The notes under the pieces: model-generated
The model's input: the letters and a program-made list of their open reading frames with translations, nothing else
What the model was told of the DNA's origin: nothing
Database searches by the model: none
Assembly: GCF_002105155.1 (NCBI RefSeq)
Contig: NW_019029001.1
Span: 434,001-498,000, forward strand
DNA: 64,000 nt
Reading direction: 5' to 3'
Origin: Lobosporangium transversale
Taxonomy: Eukaryota; Mortierellomycota; Mortierellomycetes; Mortierellales; Mortierellaceae
Translations under genes and position numbers: made by a program
In this document: one piece after another, positions 33,837 to 46,501 of the stretch
How positions within the stretch are numbered: the stretch's first letter is position 1
How the letters are laid out: each line of letters starts with the position of its first letter

Positions 33837-34043
33837 TAACAAAGGGCCCTCTCAGGGCTATGGGATTTATTTTCTACACTCCATGAACAAAATACTCCAA
33901 CGCTCCTTCGGTAAGCTCTTCGGGTGCCGCGCGACTATTGCCACGGCTCATCATCGTGTTTAACGTCGAAAACATACTGTTGCAAGAAAGGGGTCGCCCC
34001 ATTCTTTAATGGTTGTCATCTGCCACTGTCTTTACGAGCTCTG
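33812..34043 (-). repeat. Second LINE-like tail with T-run
   Basis: A T-run at 33811-33834 followed by AATAACAAAGGGCCCTC and GGGATTTATT: a related but distinct retroelement terminus, minus orientation, about 230 bp long. Confidence 0.5.
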
Positions 34044-34047
34044 CGGC

Positions 34048-35811
34048 GATGGGTCTATTTTTTTTTTTTTTTTTTTTTTTTTTTGATAACAAGGACCCAC
34101 GAGGTCATGTAGGATTTATTTAGATGATTTAGATGTTAGCTCTATAAATGGGTTGCCCCATTACTGGGGTCGCAAATAAAGCGGTATCCAATAATCGGCC
34201 GAAGCCGCATCGTCATACTGCCACAGTACTACATCCTGTTCATAAACCACGTCAGCATTGAGTAGACTTCCTTGGTCCCAGAGGACCTGTGGCACGGCTC
34301 TACTCCCTACTTGGCCTGTTGTGCGCGAAGGTCATCCTTTAGCCGCTGTCCTCAATCATCAAAAATTTACAGCTTTCCAGGCGCTCCATAATCGCCAATT
34401 CCACCTGCTGCCGGTAGCTTGCCGCCACTCGCCGGTCTGCCTCAGTCCTGATCACCTTCACATCTGCTGTTCGTCGTTGTCCCTGGTGAGAGCCAAAGAA
34501 TTCACCTCTGCTACGTCTGTGCCTCCCAACACAGTTGCGTCCCCTGGCGCGTTTGCTCACAGAGGTGATACCATTGTCTCTTTCCCAGTTGACGGTGACT
34601 TTGCAGCGTCTGTTCCAGATTTCAGTCCTGCCGAGTTCCTCGATTGACTTGACAAAGCGGCAAACAATGTACCTTGAGATCGATGCTGTGGTTCTGAAGA
34701 TCGTCTTCCATTTTTGTATCAGTTCCTTCGGCACCAAACCGTGGTACAAGTCTTGGACAGTCCAGTGGGCATCCTCACCCTCGTTCCTCCGTCCCATATC
34801 CACATCTTCCTCACCAAACAGAGTGCTCGCATGTCGAATCTCTCTGACGCCCTTGAACATCGCTTCCAAAGAGCCCCAAATCACGTTGTCGGCTACAGGT
34901 GTAAACGAGGGGCCTCCTTTATTCAGGTTTGGCTCCTGTGTTTTCCCTTGTTTGTCTTCCCAGAGCTTCTTCTCCTTCACTAATGCTCTTTTGCCATCCT
35001 TCGTGATGAGTTCTATGGCCTGCTTCCAACCTTTCAATTGCTCGTCCAGTGTCATGGGACATCGCCAGAGGTGTTCTATATCCTCCTGCTCCTGTTCACA
35101 CATCCTGCAGATGTCAGTCTCATACAGGTCCGGTCGCCACTGCCTCATATAAGTGAGTGTAGGAAGCATACCATGGACCTTCTTTATTCTGTGCGCTCTC
35201 TTGTGACAATCTGCTGGGCTGGTGAAGAGGCCTCTAAGCGTGTTGCCATCGTGAAGAATATGCAGGCTTGCTTTCCATTCTAATTCTCGCCAGTCTGTAA
35301 TATAATTCCTGACTCTGTTCTGAGACGCCCACAAGTAATGTGTTCTCACTACTGATTGGAGTTTTAGCAGGTGTCTAAGATCATCCTCCACCACCTCGTT
35401 CTCGAAAATAGCGTGACAGCGCAGATCGTTGTGTTCCAGTCCTTTGATTGTCCACATTTCGCTAAAATGAGCATCTTTGGCGGCTTGGTCTGCCCTTATA
35501 TTGCCTCTATTCCCAGCATGGCCTTTGACCCATTTCACAGTTACCTTCCCGCCCTGCTTAAAGAGCGCTCTCGAAATGGCTGCCCACCACACTGCGTACT
35601 TGGATCGCAATCGCTGCCGTTCAGTGCTTGTTTCTCGCTTTTGAGCAAGGTCCTTGAACTGAACCACTACCGCCATGTTGTCTATGTAGACAGTCGTTGG
35701 AACGTTACGGGGACTGACTAGGATGGCTGCGTACAGTCCTACTAGCTCTGCCTTGGTGGATGAAGCATACCCATCGACTCTACCTGGCGATCTTGTAGAT
35801 CGAAGAGCCAT
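34048..35811 (-). mobile_element. 5'-truncated LINE with RNase H domain and complete 3' tail
   Basis: T-run at 34048-34084, then GATAACAAGGACCCACGAGG and ATGTAGGATTTATT (minus-strand poly-A end), 3' UTR to about 34338, and one long ORF to 35811. The same 3' UTR and coding tail recur at 17753-18245, and short tails recur at 60284 and 61132. No target-site duplication was found at this copy. Confidence 0.8.
34339..35811 (-). pseudogene. LINE ORF2 C-terminal fragment (RNase H and zinc-binding tail)
   Basis: 490-aa open frame. RNase H motifs: Glu in SSTKAELVGLYAAI, Asp in TVYIDNMAVV, and KGHAGNRGNIRADQAAKDA. The first RNase H strand with its catalytic Asp is missing, so the frame begins inside the domain. 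A C-terminal CRMCEQEQEDIEHLWRCP motif (C-x2-C...H-x4-C) follows, typical of LINE ORF2 tails. Reverse transcriptase and endonuclease are absent. It is a dead 5'-truncated insertion despite the long open frame. Confidence 0.8.
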
Positions 35812-37140
35812 GATATTTGAATTTTGAATTTTCTCTGCATTTTCTATAAGTGCACAATGCTCAAATCACGTGATAAGAACACTTAAAGGGAATATGGTAG
35901 TCTTGAATAAACTTCTGTAAAACCGCAATTGATACTTTTGCTGCTTTCAGTCTAATCCTCTGCACCTAAAAAGTAGCAGTGAAAATGGCATGCAAGCAGG
36001 CTTGGGTTCTACTCCCAGGTGAAAAAAAGAAGAGTAATGCAAGAAGCGGTGACACGGAGTCTCGAAGCGGCATGGGCTGATTAAATCCACAGCTCTTCTG
36101 TCGTCAATAGTACTTCCAAGATCAGAAACAATGCCTCAGGTCAGCCGTCGCTCGAATGCAAACCGCGATATTCTATTAACCAAGGCATCGAACATTTTTA
36201 GCCTTTTTCTGACTCAGTTATCATGAACGAATGAATATGAACACTTTTATTCTTGCTCACTGTGTCAAAATTCTCAGATCAATTGTTTCTCTCATTACGC
36301 ATCATTTTCTCAGGTTAGCACTAACCCTCGCTCCTAATTCAATTAAAGACGTTTTTATTTATTTATTTTTTTTGCGATGAATATATTATCATAATTTTAG
36401 AGGACTATGGATGACTGTGAGTAGCAATCAAAATGAATGATGTTCATTAATGATCGTAATGCTTGATTAAAAAGAGAAATGAGGGGCCCTCTATTTATTA
36501 AATGTTGAACTCAACTTTACAAATTTATACATAGACTTTATCTGTTTAGATCATGTTTGTATCTTGCTGCGTACAAGATCAAGCATGCGTTCGTTGACAG
36601 CGAAGACGTTTTACTTTAGATGGCACTACCTTCCCTAGACAGAGCGCGTATTTGGTGTATATATTTACTAATCAAGATGCATGGATGATTGCTGAGTCTT
36701 GAATGTCTGAACATTGGCAATACGTTTGCGGGCGTTTTCTTAGCGCAATTCCTTCATCCACTACCTAAAAAAAGAAAAAAAACCTGGATGGCAGTAATGA
36801 AATGACATCTCTTCTTGCTATGTGCGTGTGGCATTCCAATATATAGATATGTATTCTAACAGCCTTTTAGAGTCATACTTTTGACCTTTGAAGAAGTTTG
36901 TTCTGGATAATAAAAAAACTGTCAGTCTAATATGTCATCTATTTGCTGCTAGGTGCCGGTGCAAATGTCAAGGAAGACAATTCTCTCACAGTACGAAAAG
37001 GATAAAAAAGCGAAGACGCGTGGCACTTGATCTAGATTGCAAAAGCTCCAATTAAACAATTATGATGTAGAAGGGTTGTGGTTCACCGGGAAAGATATAA
37101 ATATGAGATATAATATTATTACGCTTACTATCCCTTCTAT
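35812..37140. other. Gene-free AT-rich region
   Basis: 1.3 kb with no supportable gene, RNA or repeat match to other parts of the window. Only short T-runs and A-runs are seen. Confidence 0.4.
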
Positions 37141-37204
37141 TTGATGGTTAAACCATTTCTATGCCGAGGAATGACTTTCTGTTGCTGTGGGTATAGAAAA
37201 TACT

Positions 37205-37421
37205 ATTGTTCTACTTTCCGTGCCCCGATTATGACAAACATATGGGGCCTTGCAAGCACATGGAAGCCTACAGCAAATTCGATGTCAAACGCAATGCTGG
37301 TCCCACGCATATCCAGCCTGAGCAGGTCCCAAAACATGATCGATATCATCAGTTATCTCGCTGCCTTTATGACGACAACCGCAAGCAGAAGAAGCTGAAA
37401 AGAGAAAAAAAAGAGGGGTAG
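37205..37421 (+). pseudogene. Degenerate MULE transposase C-terminal (SWIM-like) fragment
   Basis: The translated frame contains PCPDYDKHMGPCKHMEAY, resembling a SWIM zinc finger (CxC...CxH) of Mutator-like transposases, followed by a Lys/Arg-rich tail NRKQKKLKREKKEG and a stop. Upstream frames are broken. At DNA level it aligns with the interior of the 605-bp repeat at 37611-38215 (shared CCTTGCAAGCACATG, TGTCAAACGCA, CGATATCA), so that repeat derives from the same transposon family. Confidence 0.5.
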
Positions 37422-37610
37422 GTGACTGAGTTACAGAGATCTGCTGCTCGCTTTTTTAGTGAGATCTTTTCAAATATAAACGGTTTGCTTAACAAAATTC
37501 TTGTAATTGAAAAGGACTGACCAAAAAGAGCGATCTCTGGTTACAGGAATGCACAATCTTGTCATAGACGTGGCTGTGAAAGATTAGTAACTCCTAACTC
37601 GTCTAAGGGT

Positions 37611-38215
37611 GTTTGCTTACACGCATATTTTCTAGACTACACTAATTTATATGGATTTTCTGTAGTTCCTTGATTCCTCCTCAGCCTCCAATGGTGCTTG
37701 ACGTTTGGTGCGCAATGGACAACTGTCTTTTATCCATGGATATGCTCCATCCTTGTCTGTTGGCTGAGGGTAGAGGGTCGCTGTTGGTATATTAGATGAC
37801 TTCAGACGACGTTGTCTCTGATCATGAAAAACAAGGATCCCTTGCAAGCACATGTAGGTTGCAGGAAGGGTCCGCGATGGATTCACTGTCAAACGCACGC
37901 AATACTGCACCTGCATGTACCCAACTCGAGTAGGCCCGAAACACGGCCGATATCAATGATCATCTTGGACGGTCTCTCGAAGGCTTTCTCTCATCATTTC
38001 TGCTACGACAACTAAGAGAGAGCTGAAGAGAAGGAAAGAAAAAAGAATAGAGCGAGAGGAAGCTGCCGCTGAATTGTCTAGATAGAATAATAACGAGATG
38101 ATGGACGTATGGAGGAGAATGGGCTCCTTTGCGATTGATGTAAGTATAACGCGACTTCCACATAGGGAAAGGCAAGCTGTTGCAGATCTACAGAATATGG
38201 TTCGTAAACTAGAAC
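37611..38215 (-). repeat. 605-bp MULE-derived repeat, copy 1
   Basis: Inverted duplicate of 51788-52392, with the same length and identical encoded ORFs (89 and 71 aa), so the copies are recent. The ends carry weakly matching inverted repeats (GTTTGCTTACACG...CATATTTTCTAGA and GTTCTAGTTTACG...CATATTCTGTAGA). The interior is a broken relative of the SWIM-containing sequence at 37205-37421. No target duplication was recognised. Confidence 0.75.
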
Positions 38216-39590
38216 CAAGTAATAAATCAGCTGACCCCTTTGTTTTCGGCCAAGATTTTGTTACTTCGAAACGCGACCGTGGCTCTCTAGAAAGGAGTAA
38301 TATGGCAACTACAACAAGAAGACTAGTTGGTTCTGAGTTGATATAATGACATCTTCTTTATTGGGGTCAATGACAAGCTGCTTCACGCGTTTAATTGAGG
38401 TTTCACCTTGTACGGCATGATGAATAGTTTTTACGGTTATATTTCACGTTCCTCACTCCTTTCCTGAAGATTCCTTGAGATCTTTTGTTAGCTTAAAGCA
38501 TCATGTCTCATCGAATCTTTTCCATGACTCAATCTCAATATGTCTCGCTGGCCCCAGGTACAGCCTCTTCGGCTGTAGTTTGAGGGGAGAGGGGCCCACT
38601 GTTGGGCAACAATTCTGTTTTACTCTACCTGCCAGCCGACATCTGTAAACTTCCTTTTATTATTACAATTTTGACTGTTGTATTTTTTCCATTAGTGCTT
38701 TACCTTCCTGACCTACTTTTTTTCGACTCCGGCTTTCAAACTTATTTACGTTATGGTCCAATATACACAATTTATCGTACTCTTAAAATATCTCATGGGG
38801 TTTAGGCAGTATCAAATGATCAAATGGTGGATCTAGGTTAAAGAAGATGAGGAGCATCTTCACCAATCAAATATAATGCAGTTTTCAGCAAGACCGATGC
38901 AAAAAACATGCTGAATTGTGCCTATATATTGAATCTTTGTTTCATGGCTCAATGTTCATTTATATGGCAATCCTCCTCTCAATGAAGCAACGGACTTCTT
39001 TTTTTCTGGGGGCTGCGCAAATCGGTTTTAGGTCACAAAAAAAAGGGGAGGACACACAGTTCTATTCAGCACTAAGATATCTATCAACCGCCTATTGCCT
39101 TAATGCCTCTTCCAAGTATAAGTAGATCAATAGCTGTTCATGTATATGCATACATACTAGCGTGTTATCACGGCACTAAGGAAAGAAATGTATGGCCTTG
39201 GATGATTCTGACCAGCATTTACAGTATTAAACAGTATGATATATGAATGTGATACCTGTTGCCACAAGACATCAAGAACAATGAAATTTTATTAAGGAGC
39301 TCCAATCGCCCTGAATGCTTCGTGTGCAAAAAAAATAAAAATCAAAAGACCCTATTGGCTACGTGCGTGTCATGCGCAGACAATTAGTATGCCTCTCTTC
39401 GTGGCGATATTTAAATGTTGGTAAATCCATGGCCAACACTTTTTCTTTTTCCCTCTTGTCCACAGCCATTGATCCTAAACTACTCTAGTTCTCTCCTTCC
39501 TTTCGCCCCTCCTCCTCCTCATACATACGCATACGCACAAAAGACTAAAAAAAGATCCATACTGACTTTCTCGCGCCAGCAACTTCATGC
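38216..39590. other. Gene-free region
   Basis: 1.4 kb with no convincing ORF, RNA gene or repeat. Short ORFs at 38602-38805 and 38916-39125 have no recognisable features. Confidence 0.35.
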
Positions 39591-39591
39591 G

Positions 39592-41149
39592 ACGCCATTA
39601 TTGATATCGGGATGGACTTATCGTGGGCTAGCCAACCAAAGCAGGTGCTGGGGATGCCACAGAATCGGTTTCGAGCGCGTTTAGGGCACTTTCTTGTTTT
39701 AAACATACCAATGTTATTTCATCAGCTAAAAAATTTTGTTGGATCAGTGGATCAATGGATTTTTTTTATTATTCCCACGCGTCATGTTGAACATAGTGGG
39801 CCACACTTAATCCTGGTGGACTGGTCCCGGAACCAAACTACATGTTCTACATTGGCTCTCTAAGTTCTTCATAATTAAGAGATTAAAACTATATGTTGGG
39901 TACTAATCAATAAAATAACTAATTAATCAGTTAGCATTTGGTTCATAGAAACGCCTTTTAAGTGGCAAAAACGCGGTAATAACAGACCGAGGCTATGCAT
40001 TGGTTGAGGACACGAAGATTTCTGGCAGTGACAAGGCTCCGATTGTAACGTGTGTCCCGACCCATCGTTTTCATGCTTACTACGGATCCATCAATCTATC
40101 ATCGGTAAACCTGAGCTCAATACAAGTCACCCAGATTACCGTAAACTATTGCTAGAAATGATCCATCCAGAATCTGAGTCTAGAGGCGATGCTTTTCAGG
40201 TCATCCCTGACATTCCTCATTTCTACTGGTAAGTGAGGAGAGGCAGCGGCAAGGGCTCTCAAAGAACATTGTTTTGTTTTTTATTGAGCCCTACTGTACG
40301 CCCAGCGCTGAAGGAAAACTCTCATTTTTATTTAACCAATTTGGGCACGAGTATGTGATGGGTCCTTGCGCACAAGATTGAGAACGTACAAACAATCCCT
40401 CCTCTTGAAAGGAAGAGCGAGCCTTTCATCCTTAGGCAGGCTATTCCGGAAGATATATCTTATCTGATTCATCTCAGTACTGAAGAGCGAGTCAGCTTTC
40501 ACATAGAAATTAGTATATATTATGGCCCCGAATATTAGGATTATACCGTTCGCGATATCCATGAAGGTACTGACGTCAAAAAGCCAAGTACTTGCGGTAC
40601 TCGAATCATTCTGGATACATTCACAAGCAGAAACGTTGACGACACAGTTACTTCAACCCATTTTGGCCCAGACTCGAGATTTTTGTCTTGAGGGATGAAG
40701 TGGATCTTCATAGTTCTTTATATCCTATTCTGAGGCGACTAACCACCATCCAAATGAAGCGCCTCAAGGCCGCGAAGAGTAGCCTCATTGCTGCTGCCAA
40801 AGAAGAAGCCGAAAAGATTGACCCAGAAACATTTTCCCTGGCTCTTCAGCTTCATTCAAAGCATCCTGTTATCGCTATCTTGGGGTCCAGGGTCGCAATC
40901 GCCGACCATGATCCAGGATTCAGGCACTATGTACGCATCAATAGCGATCCCGAGTTCATTCATGTCGTCACACCAGAGCTCGAGAAGCGCTTAGCCAAGT
41001 CTGCGATCCTCAAGGTCACAGGGGGGCTACACCTGGGTTTTCATCGAGGGTTATTGGCAACGAGGGCAAAGGTGTCGAGATCGTCTTGGAGAAAGGCAAG
41101 CATGGATATTAATGACTGGGCGACCCTAAGATATGAAAAGAGCGCGTAG
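39592..41149 (+). pseudogene. Possible degenerate or multi-exon gene of unknown function
   Basis: Separate open stretches look protein-like but I could not join them confidently: about 39612-39720 (LSWASQPKQVLGMPQNRFRA), about 39965-40090 (VITDRGYALVEDTKISGSDK), 40094-40230 (IGKPELNTSHPDYRKLLLE ending HFYW before a GTAAGT donor), about 40535-40690 and 40688-41149 (153 aa, with MKRLKAAKSSLIAAAKEEAE and PETFSLALQLHSKHP). The frame changes between pieces, some without splice sites. I do not recognise a family. It may be a decayed gene or transposon relic. Confidence 0.3.
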
Positions 41150-41629
41150 GAATATCGTAGCTGGCAGGCTATGGGAAATGTTCCTGAAATCTACGCCGTC
41201 TCGCTCGCACCCTTAGCATTCAACAACTTGCTCCTTGGCGAGTCATCACATTGATACTTTTTATTGGTAAATAATTGAGATAAAATAACAGCCATCATAA
41301 TATAATAATTGAATAAATAAAGTAAGATAGATTAGAATAAGAAGTTGTTTAATTTTATAAAAAAAACAAGCTGTGTACATGTGTGCTTTTCTGTTTATGT
41401 TAAAATAACTAGATGCTAAGATGATTGATTAGGTTGGGTGTCGGAGTCGGGAATTTACTATTTACAACTAACTATCCTGGCATTCTGGCATCCTGGTATC
41501 TTTTTTTTTTTTTTTTTTTGAGTTCATTAAAAACTATTCGTTGGAAACGGGTTCATTATCACAGTAATTGTGAGTCGGTAGACATTACTATAGGAGAGGC
41601 ATGATATGCCTGCTGGGTATTTTGGATCT
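41150..41629. other. AT-rich intergenic with T-run
   Basis: No gene. An 18-base T-run at 41502-41519 is the only marked feature; it lies downstream of the Ser-rich gene on the minus strand. Confidence 0.35.
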
Positions 41630-44099
41630 TTAATAGGAGAGATTCGTGGATCGTCGCCACTCGCTGACTGCTTCACGCAAACGTGTTCTCTTCTCATCAA
41701 GCCCTGAATAGATCGGTGTCGGCAGAGGGTTTGTACGCTGGTAGATCGCAGCCATGGCCATACTTGGGGGTGGTGTCGTGGGTGGTGTCTTTGTAGTGCC
41801 ACTACCAATAGAGGGCGGAAATGGATATACTTGGCTTGTCGAGAACAAAGGTGATGTTGGAGATGGGGATGAAGCCTGGGAGGAGTTATTAGACCAGCCA
41901 GATATCGAAGGGGTTGAATGCATGCTACTTAAGGTCGTGCTGGAAGGGTACGACGAATTCATGACCATATTAGACTGCTGAGACTCTGCTTTAGGGTCTA
42001 TTGTCGACTGGGATTTCCTGCGCAAGACAGAGTTCAAGAAAAAATCATCATCACAGTCCTCATCAATGATGTAGGGAGACAATGGAGGTTTTTCCTGTGC
42101 CGAGTCAATGGTGGCCATAATAGTGTGGTCTTTCTCTCTGTCATCGCCTTTATTATCGCCATCCCTATCGTCTCTAGCATCCTTAGTATTCTCCTGTTCG
42201 TATTTAGTTTCGATTGCATACGTGCTCTGAACCCTGGGCCCACTCCCACGGCTTTCCTCATCTGTAGTGGACTCGATTGAGGTCATTGAAGAGTCTGAGG
42301 GTCTGGATGCATATGAATAATCGGATTGCTTTGAAACATCTGAGGACCAAGACGAACGACGCCCCAAAGACATGCAAGGGGAGACGGCTCCAGCACGAAG
42401 ACATTCAAGAAATGTTGATTTCGGAGACGTCTTGGTCAGGTCATCCTCCTCAGCCATAGTCTCAAGGGGTAGCGATTCTTGTGAACCTTTGAATACGGTA
42501 GAATATATTATGGCATCATTGTGCCCATGAAGAACAGGGGATTCTTCAGTGGTTGCCATGCTACTGGATTGGCTCGAAGTCTGCAGATGTGGTGAGACAG
42601 TGGGTGAGGATGAAGAAGTATGCAAGAACTTGGGGACAAACTTGCCCAGTAACCTTGAAGATCGCCTCGAACGTTTGGAATTACTAGATAAAACAGAGAG
42701 ATGCGGTGATGGCGGTGACATTGGGTCCTTGGGTGATAATGATGCCTCTGTGATGCTATTCTTGCGCATACCCATCTTATGCAGGAGGTATGAGCCCTTG
42801 CCTTCTTTCTTCTCCTGCTCTACCCCTGTCGATTTAGCGGAAGAAGAGGAGAGCGTCTGTGCAGGCGGTTCGACCGCCATCTTTGTTTTAGAGCCAGGTA
42901 ATACGTCATCTTCCTGAAGAGAGGCTGTCTCTGAAGAGCCATCAATTACATCTTCATCTTTCACTGTCGCCTCAGAGACGTGGGCGTCGGCCACATCCTA
43001 GAGAAAATGGAAGGTTCAGATATAAAAAAGGAAAAGTTTAATTTCATCCACTAAAAATCAGATCAGAAGAAATCGACATCTTTCGACCATTTTTTTAATG
43101 TCCCCTCCCTACCTTGACAGAGGTTGGGGGAGTGATCTGGTGCTCAACAGTATGCACAAGAGAGCCGCTCTTCAAAGGCCGCTCGCTATCATTAACAGCA
43201 ACTATACCGGCTATTGATGTGCGTTCAGCCTCGCATATGGCCTGATTATTCTCCTGCTCAGAAGAACATGCCACCGACGATATCGATGTCATAGTAACCG
43301 TCGGAATAATCGAAGGTGCGTCTAATTTGTCAGCGCTGTTCCCCATGGGGTTGAGCGCCCATGACGATTCCTGCTCTGAGCTTTGTCGAAGAGCAGCCAA
43401 GACACCATAAACGAGACTGCCTCCATTCTCGCTAAGATGTTTGCGACGGAGGTCCTTGGTTGAGAAGGGATTAAGTGCGCCTTTCTCTTCACCTTCTGCG
43501 TATTGAGCTGAACCTCGGATCTGCTGAGTATTCTCCAAAATGAGGGATCTTGGACGCGATGTTAAGGGTGATGGGAGAAGTGACGATTGGGTGGTTGCAC
43601 AGGTAAAAGAATGTGTTGGGGAAGAGTTGAGGGGTGTGTTGCTATCGCTATTAGCTATAATGTGGTTACACTTGGGACTCTCATTCTGCAAAGGATTCTG
43701 GTACAGAATTGACTTGTTTTCCAGAGAGGATGAGATAATTGTGGGAGTTATGGAAATATCTGCAGTAGTTGAACATAGATTATCATGGGGGGAAGAAGAT
43801 GAAAGTTGCGATAATGACAGTGGGGATGTGGAAGAAGAAAGTGAAGAAGGGGTTGTTGAAGAAGAGCGACGAGGTACGGAAACGAGAGATGATCGTCTGG
43901 AAGGATTCCAGAGGACACTATTCAATGAACTTCGTTGACTAGATGGAGTAGAATATGTGTTAAAGCGATAGGACTCGCCTTCGGCGAAGGACAGAGGTGG
44001 ACAAGACTTTACGTATGCATTGCTCGAGAGTCGTCGTGCACGATTGAGCAAAGCTTCGGCAGTCTGCGAAGTATTAGAAGAGTGTAGTAGTGTAGTCAT
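41630..44099 (-). CDS. Large Ser-rich, probably disordered phosphoprotein, function unknown
   Basis: Two exons (minus), 44099-43113 and 42997-41630, joined in phase 0 by a short GT-AG intron (784 aa). It is very rich in Ser, Thr and Pro, with repeated basic phosphosite-like motifs RRSS (RRSSL, RRSSW, RRSSR) and RRKS that resemble PKA/AGC-kinase targets, and acidic stretches near the middle (DRDGDNKGDDREKDH, DEDCDDDFFLNS). The only conserved-looking block is the C-terminus, SGLDEKRTRLREAVSEWRRST, predicted helical. There is no membrane segment. Its upstream leader carries an unusually long GA-rich tract. It may be a signalling scaffold, but I cannot assign a family. Confidence 0.7.
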
Positions 44100-44289
44100 G
44101 GTTGCAATGTCTATGTTGTTGACGAATTTGAAAAGATAAAAAAAGGGGGGGATAAGGTTGTCTTGGTGCTACAAATACAATTATACTTGTAGTATTTTTG
44201 AGGTGTATAGTGAAAGTGAATGAGAAAAGAATGAGTGCAATGAAGACAAAAGAATGCACATGGAGGACAGAAAGTGAAAAGAGAGAAAG

Positions 44290-44406
44290 AGAGAAGGAAA
44301 GGGAAGATATCAATGAATGAGGACAGAAAGAAGAGGAAGAAGAAGAAGAGGAGGAAGAAGAAGAAGGGAAGGGGAAGGGGAAGGGGAAGGGGAAGGGGAA
44401 GGGGAA
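44290..44406. repeat. GA-rich low-complexity tract with GGGGAA array
   Basis: A GAAGAA/GAGGAA stretch runs into at least seven GGGGAA units at 44369-44406. It lies within 200-310 bp upstream of the Ser-rich gene start, on the strand opposite to coding. Consecutive GGGG tracts could form G-quadruplexes. Confidence 0.7.
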
Positions 44407-44548
44407 AGGAAAAAGGGTCAGCGAAAAAGAATGTGTAACAGCCCCGCGGACATATTGAAATAACAGAGATGGATGGGAAACGAAAAAGCGATGCCCAAAC
44501 AAAAGGGCTGTCCCCCCCATCCAACTCATTCATCAATCAGGACTAAAG

Positions 44549-44552
<4 letters not shown>

Positions 44553-44580
<28 letters not shown>
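44553..44580. repeat. (AT)n microsatellite
   Basis: About 28 bp of uninterrupted AT repeats in the promoter-side interval of the Ser-rich gene. Confidence 0.8.
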
Positions 44581-44583
<3 letters not shown>

Positions 44584-44599
44584 CATTAATGCTATACCA

Positions 44600-46470
44600 T
44601 TATGCATCATGTATTGTTCCCCTAGAAGAATACAAGAAAATATACAATCACCAATCCATCAATACCAATTGATGCCAGCTACAAAGAAGCACCATCCATC
44701 TACATTCCATGTATACATCAATATATATACCTTAAAAAGATATCATTCAGAAAGTACACATTTTTCATATATTCTTCATCGTTATTGCTCCACCACATCA
44801 ACAGTACCAGGAAACAGGTATAACTTTTTATTTTATTTTATTTTTTTTGGTCTGAATAGCCTATGTGTTACTACTGCCTTTCACCTCGTCGCGTTCTATT
44901 CACAACGGTTGTTTGAATAGGGTCCCTCCTCGACAATTCGACAACTATCCAATATCTCCTCCCCTTTTTTTCCCTGTCAATTTTGTTCTCTACATCAACC
45001 GATTTTTGGTTTTTTGTTCGATCCACTTTGAAAGATTTATTTTTCCTGTCATGCAGGCTGTTTTCTGCTTCATTTTAACAAAAGAAACATAACAATGCAT
45101 AGCCAAGCAGGAAAAAAAAAAAAAAAAAAAAAAAAGACACATGGCACACTTGTTACATTTTCATTGCATGGGTTACGGTATCTATCATGGAGTGTCTCTT
45201 GGGCCTAGAAAAAACAGTGAATGTAATCTCCGCTACAGCGGCTAAACTAAAAAAACGCAGGTTGATAGGCGGAAAACAAGCAAACTGGGAACAAGTTGGT
45301 TGGCAGAAATACGATCTGCGCGATGTGTTTGCACACAAAAAGATGACAAGCGCAATTAGGTCAACTCTGCGCTGCCCTATTTTGAATCCCTGTGCTTCCT
45401 TTCCCCTTTTTACACACATCTTCAGACTCGAGGGAGGGAAAGAATGCGGTATGTACTACCGTCTCGCATGAGTCGATTTTTGTCTACAAGTAGACAAGGC
45501 GCATTGTCACCGAAACTACGACAGACAATGTTCTATTATAAAAAAAAAAATCCAAAAAATAAAGAGCGATTCATTCCAGAACATCGTCGTCCAAGAATAG
45601 AATGATCACAACAGTGGATATAAAAAAATCAACATTAACTAAAAACAACGGCTTTGCATGATATGTGTAACTTTGCTCCATCCAAACAACCCAATCCCTC
45701 TTACTGATCACGCACATGCATACACTGGAAGCACGCGAGTACAATACAGCGCTGCAACCAATTGTCTTATTCCTGTCTATTTTTCCTCCCTACAACATCC
45801 ACAGCAGATTTTTTTTTTTTTCTGATTAAGAAGGAACAGACTCTTTATGTCTTATTTGTTTAGAGTTCTTGCTGCTGTAAGAATTGCGGTTTGTCATTCA
45901 ATTTTTTTTTTATTCATATATCTTATTTAATCATTACCTTGCCACGAAAAAACCATGCGGATCTCATGCTATTTTAGCTTTTGTTTATATAGTACTTTTG
46001 GATGACCCGTATACATTCACCTTGCCTTTTTTTTTTCTCGTCATTAATGAACCCAAGGCTTTTTACATTGCTTGGCAACAGGATAAAAAAAATGTATAGG
46101 ACAGTCAAACTGCAAAAAATAGATTGCAGAATGTAAAGAAGGTGCAGCAAGATGACCAACACTCCTCCCTAAAAAAAAAATCCCCTTTGGATAAGTGCTC
46201 ACCTCCTTCTAGCTGCATCATTGTAATTTTCGACAATAATCGCCTGAATCCTTCCTCGGATATAACGTCATGTCCATGAACTCTAAAAAAAAAAAAAAAA
46301 AAAAAAATCGACTTTTCAGCTACCAAAAGAAAAAAACGCGTCCGAGTTGTTGAACCAATTCCTGGTTTAAAAAAAATAGATATGAATATAATATTACCAA
46401 TAATAATAATAATGACAAAGTTCGTTATTCTCTCATAAATGTATTCATGTTGGACATGTAAGACGTCGCA

Positions 46471-46501
<31 letters not shown>

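Noticed and set aside
34258..34647. Plus-strand ORFs across the LINE fragment (34258-35721)
   Set aside because: They are antisense shadows of the RNase H-bearing LINE frame on the minus strand.
44074..44536. Minus-strand ORFs rich in Ser, Phe and Pro upstream of the Ser-rich gene
   Set aside because: They are translations of the GA/CT low-complexity tract in two frames, without any domain-like segment.
45187..45471. 94-aa ORF in the 44.6-47.0 kb interval
   Set aside because: Low-complexity surroundings, no family resemblance, no splice-supported extension.
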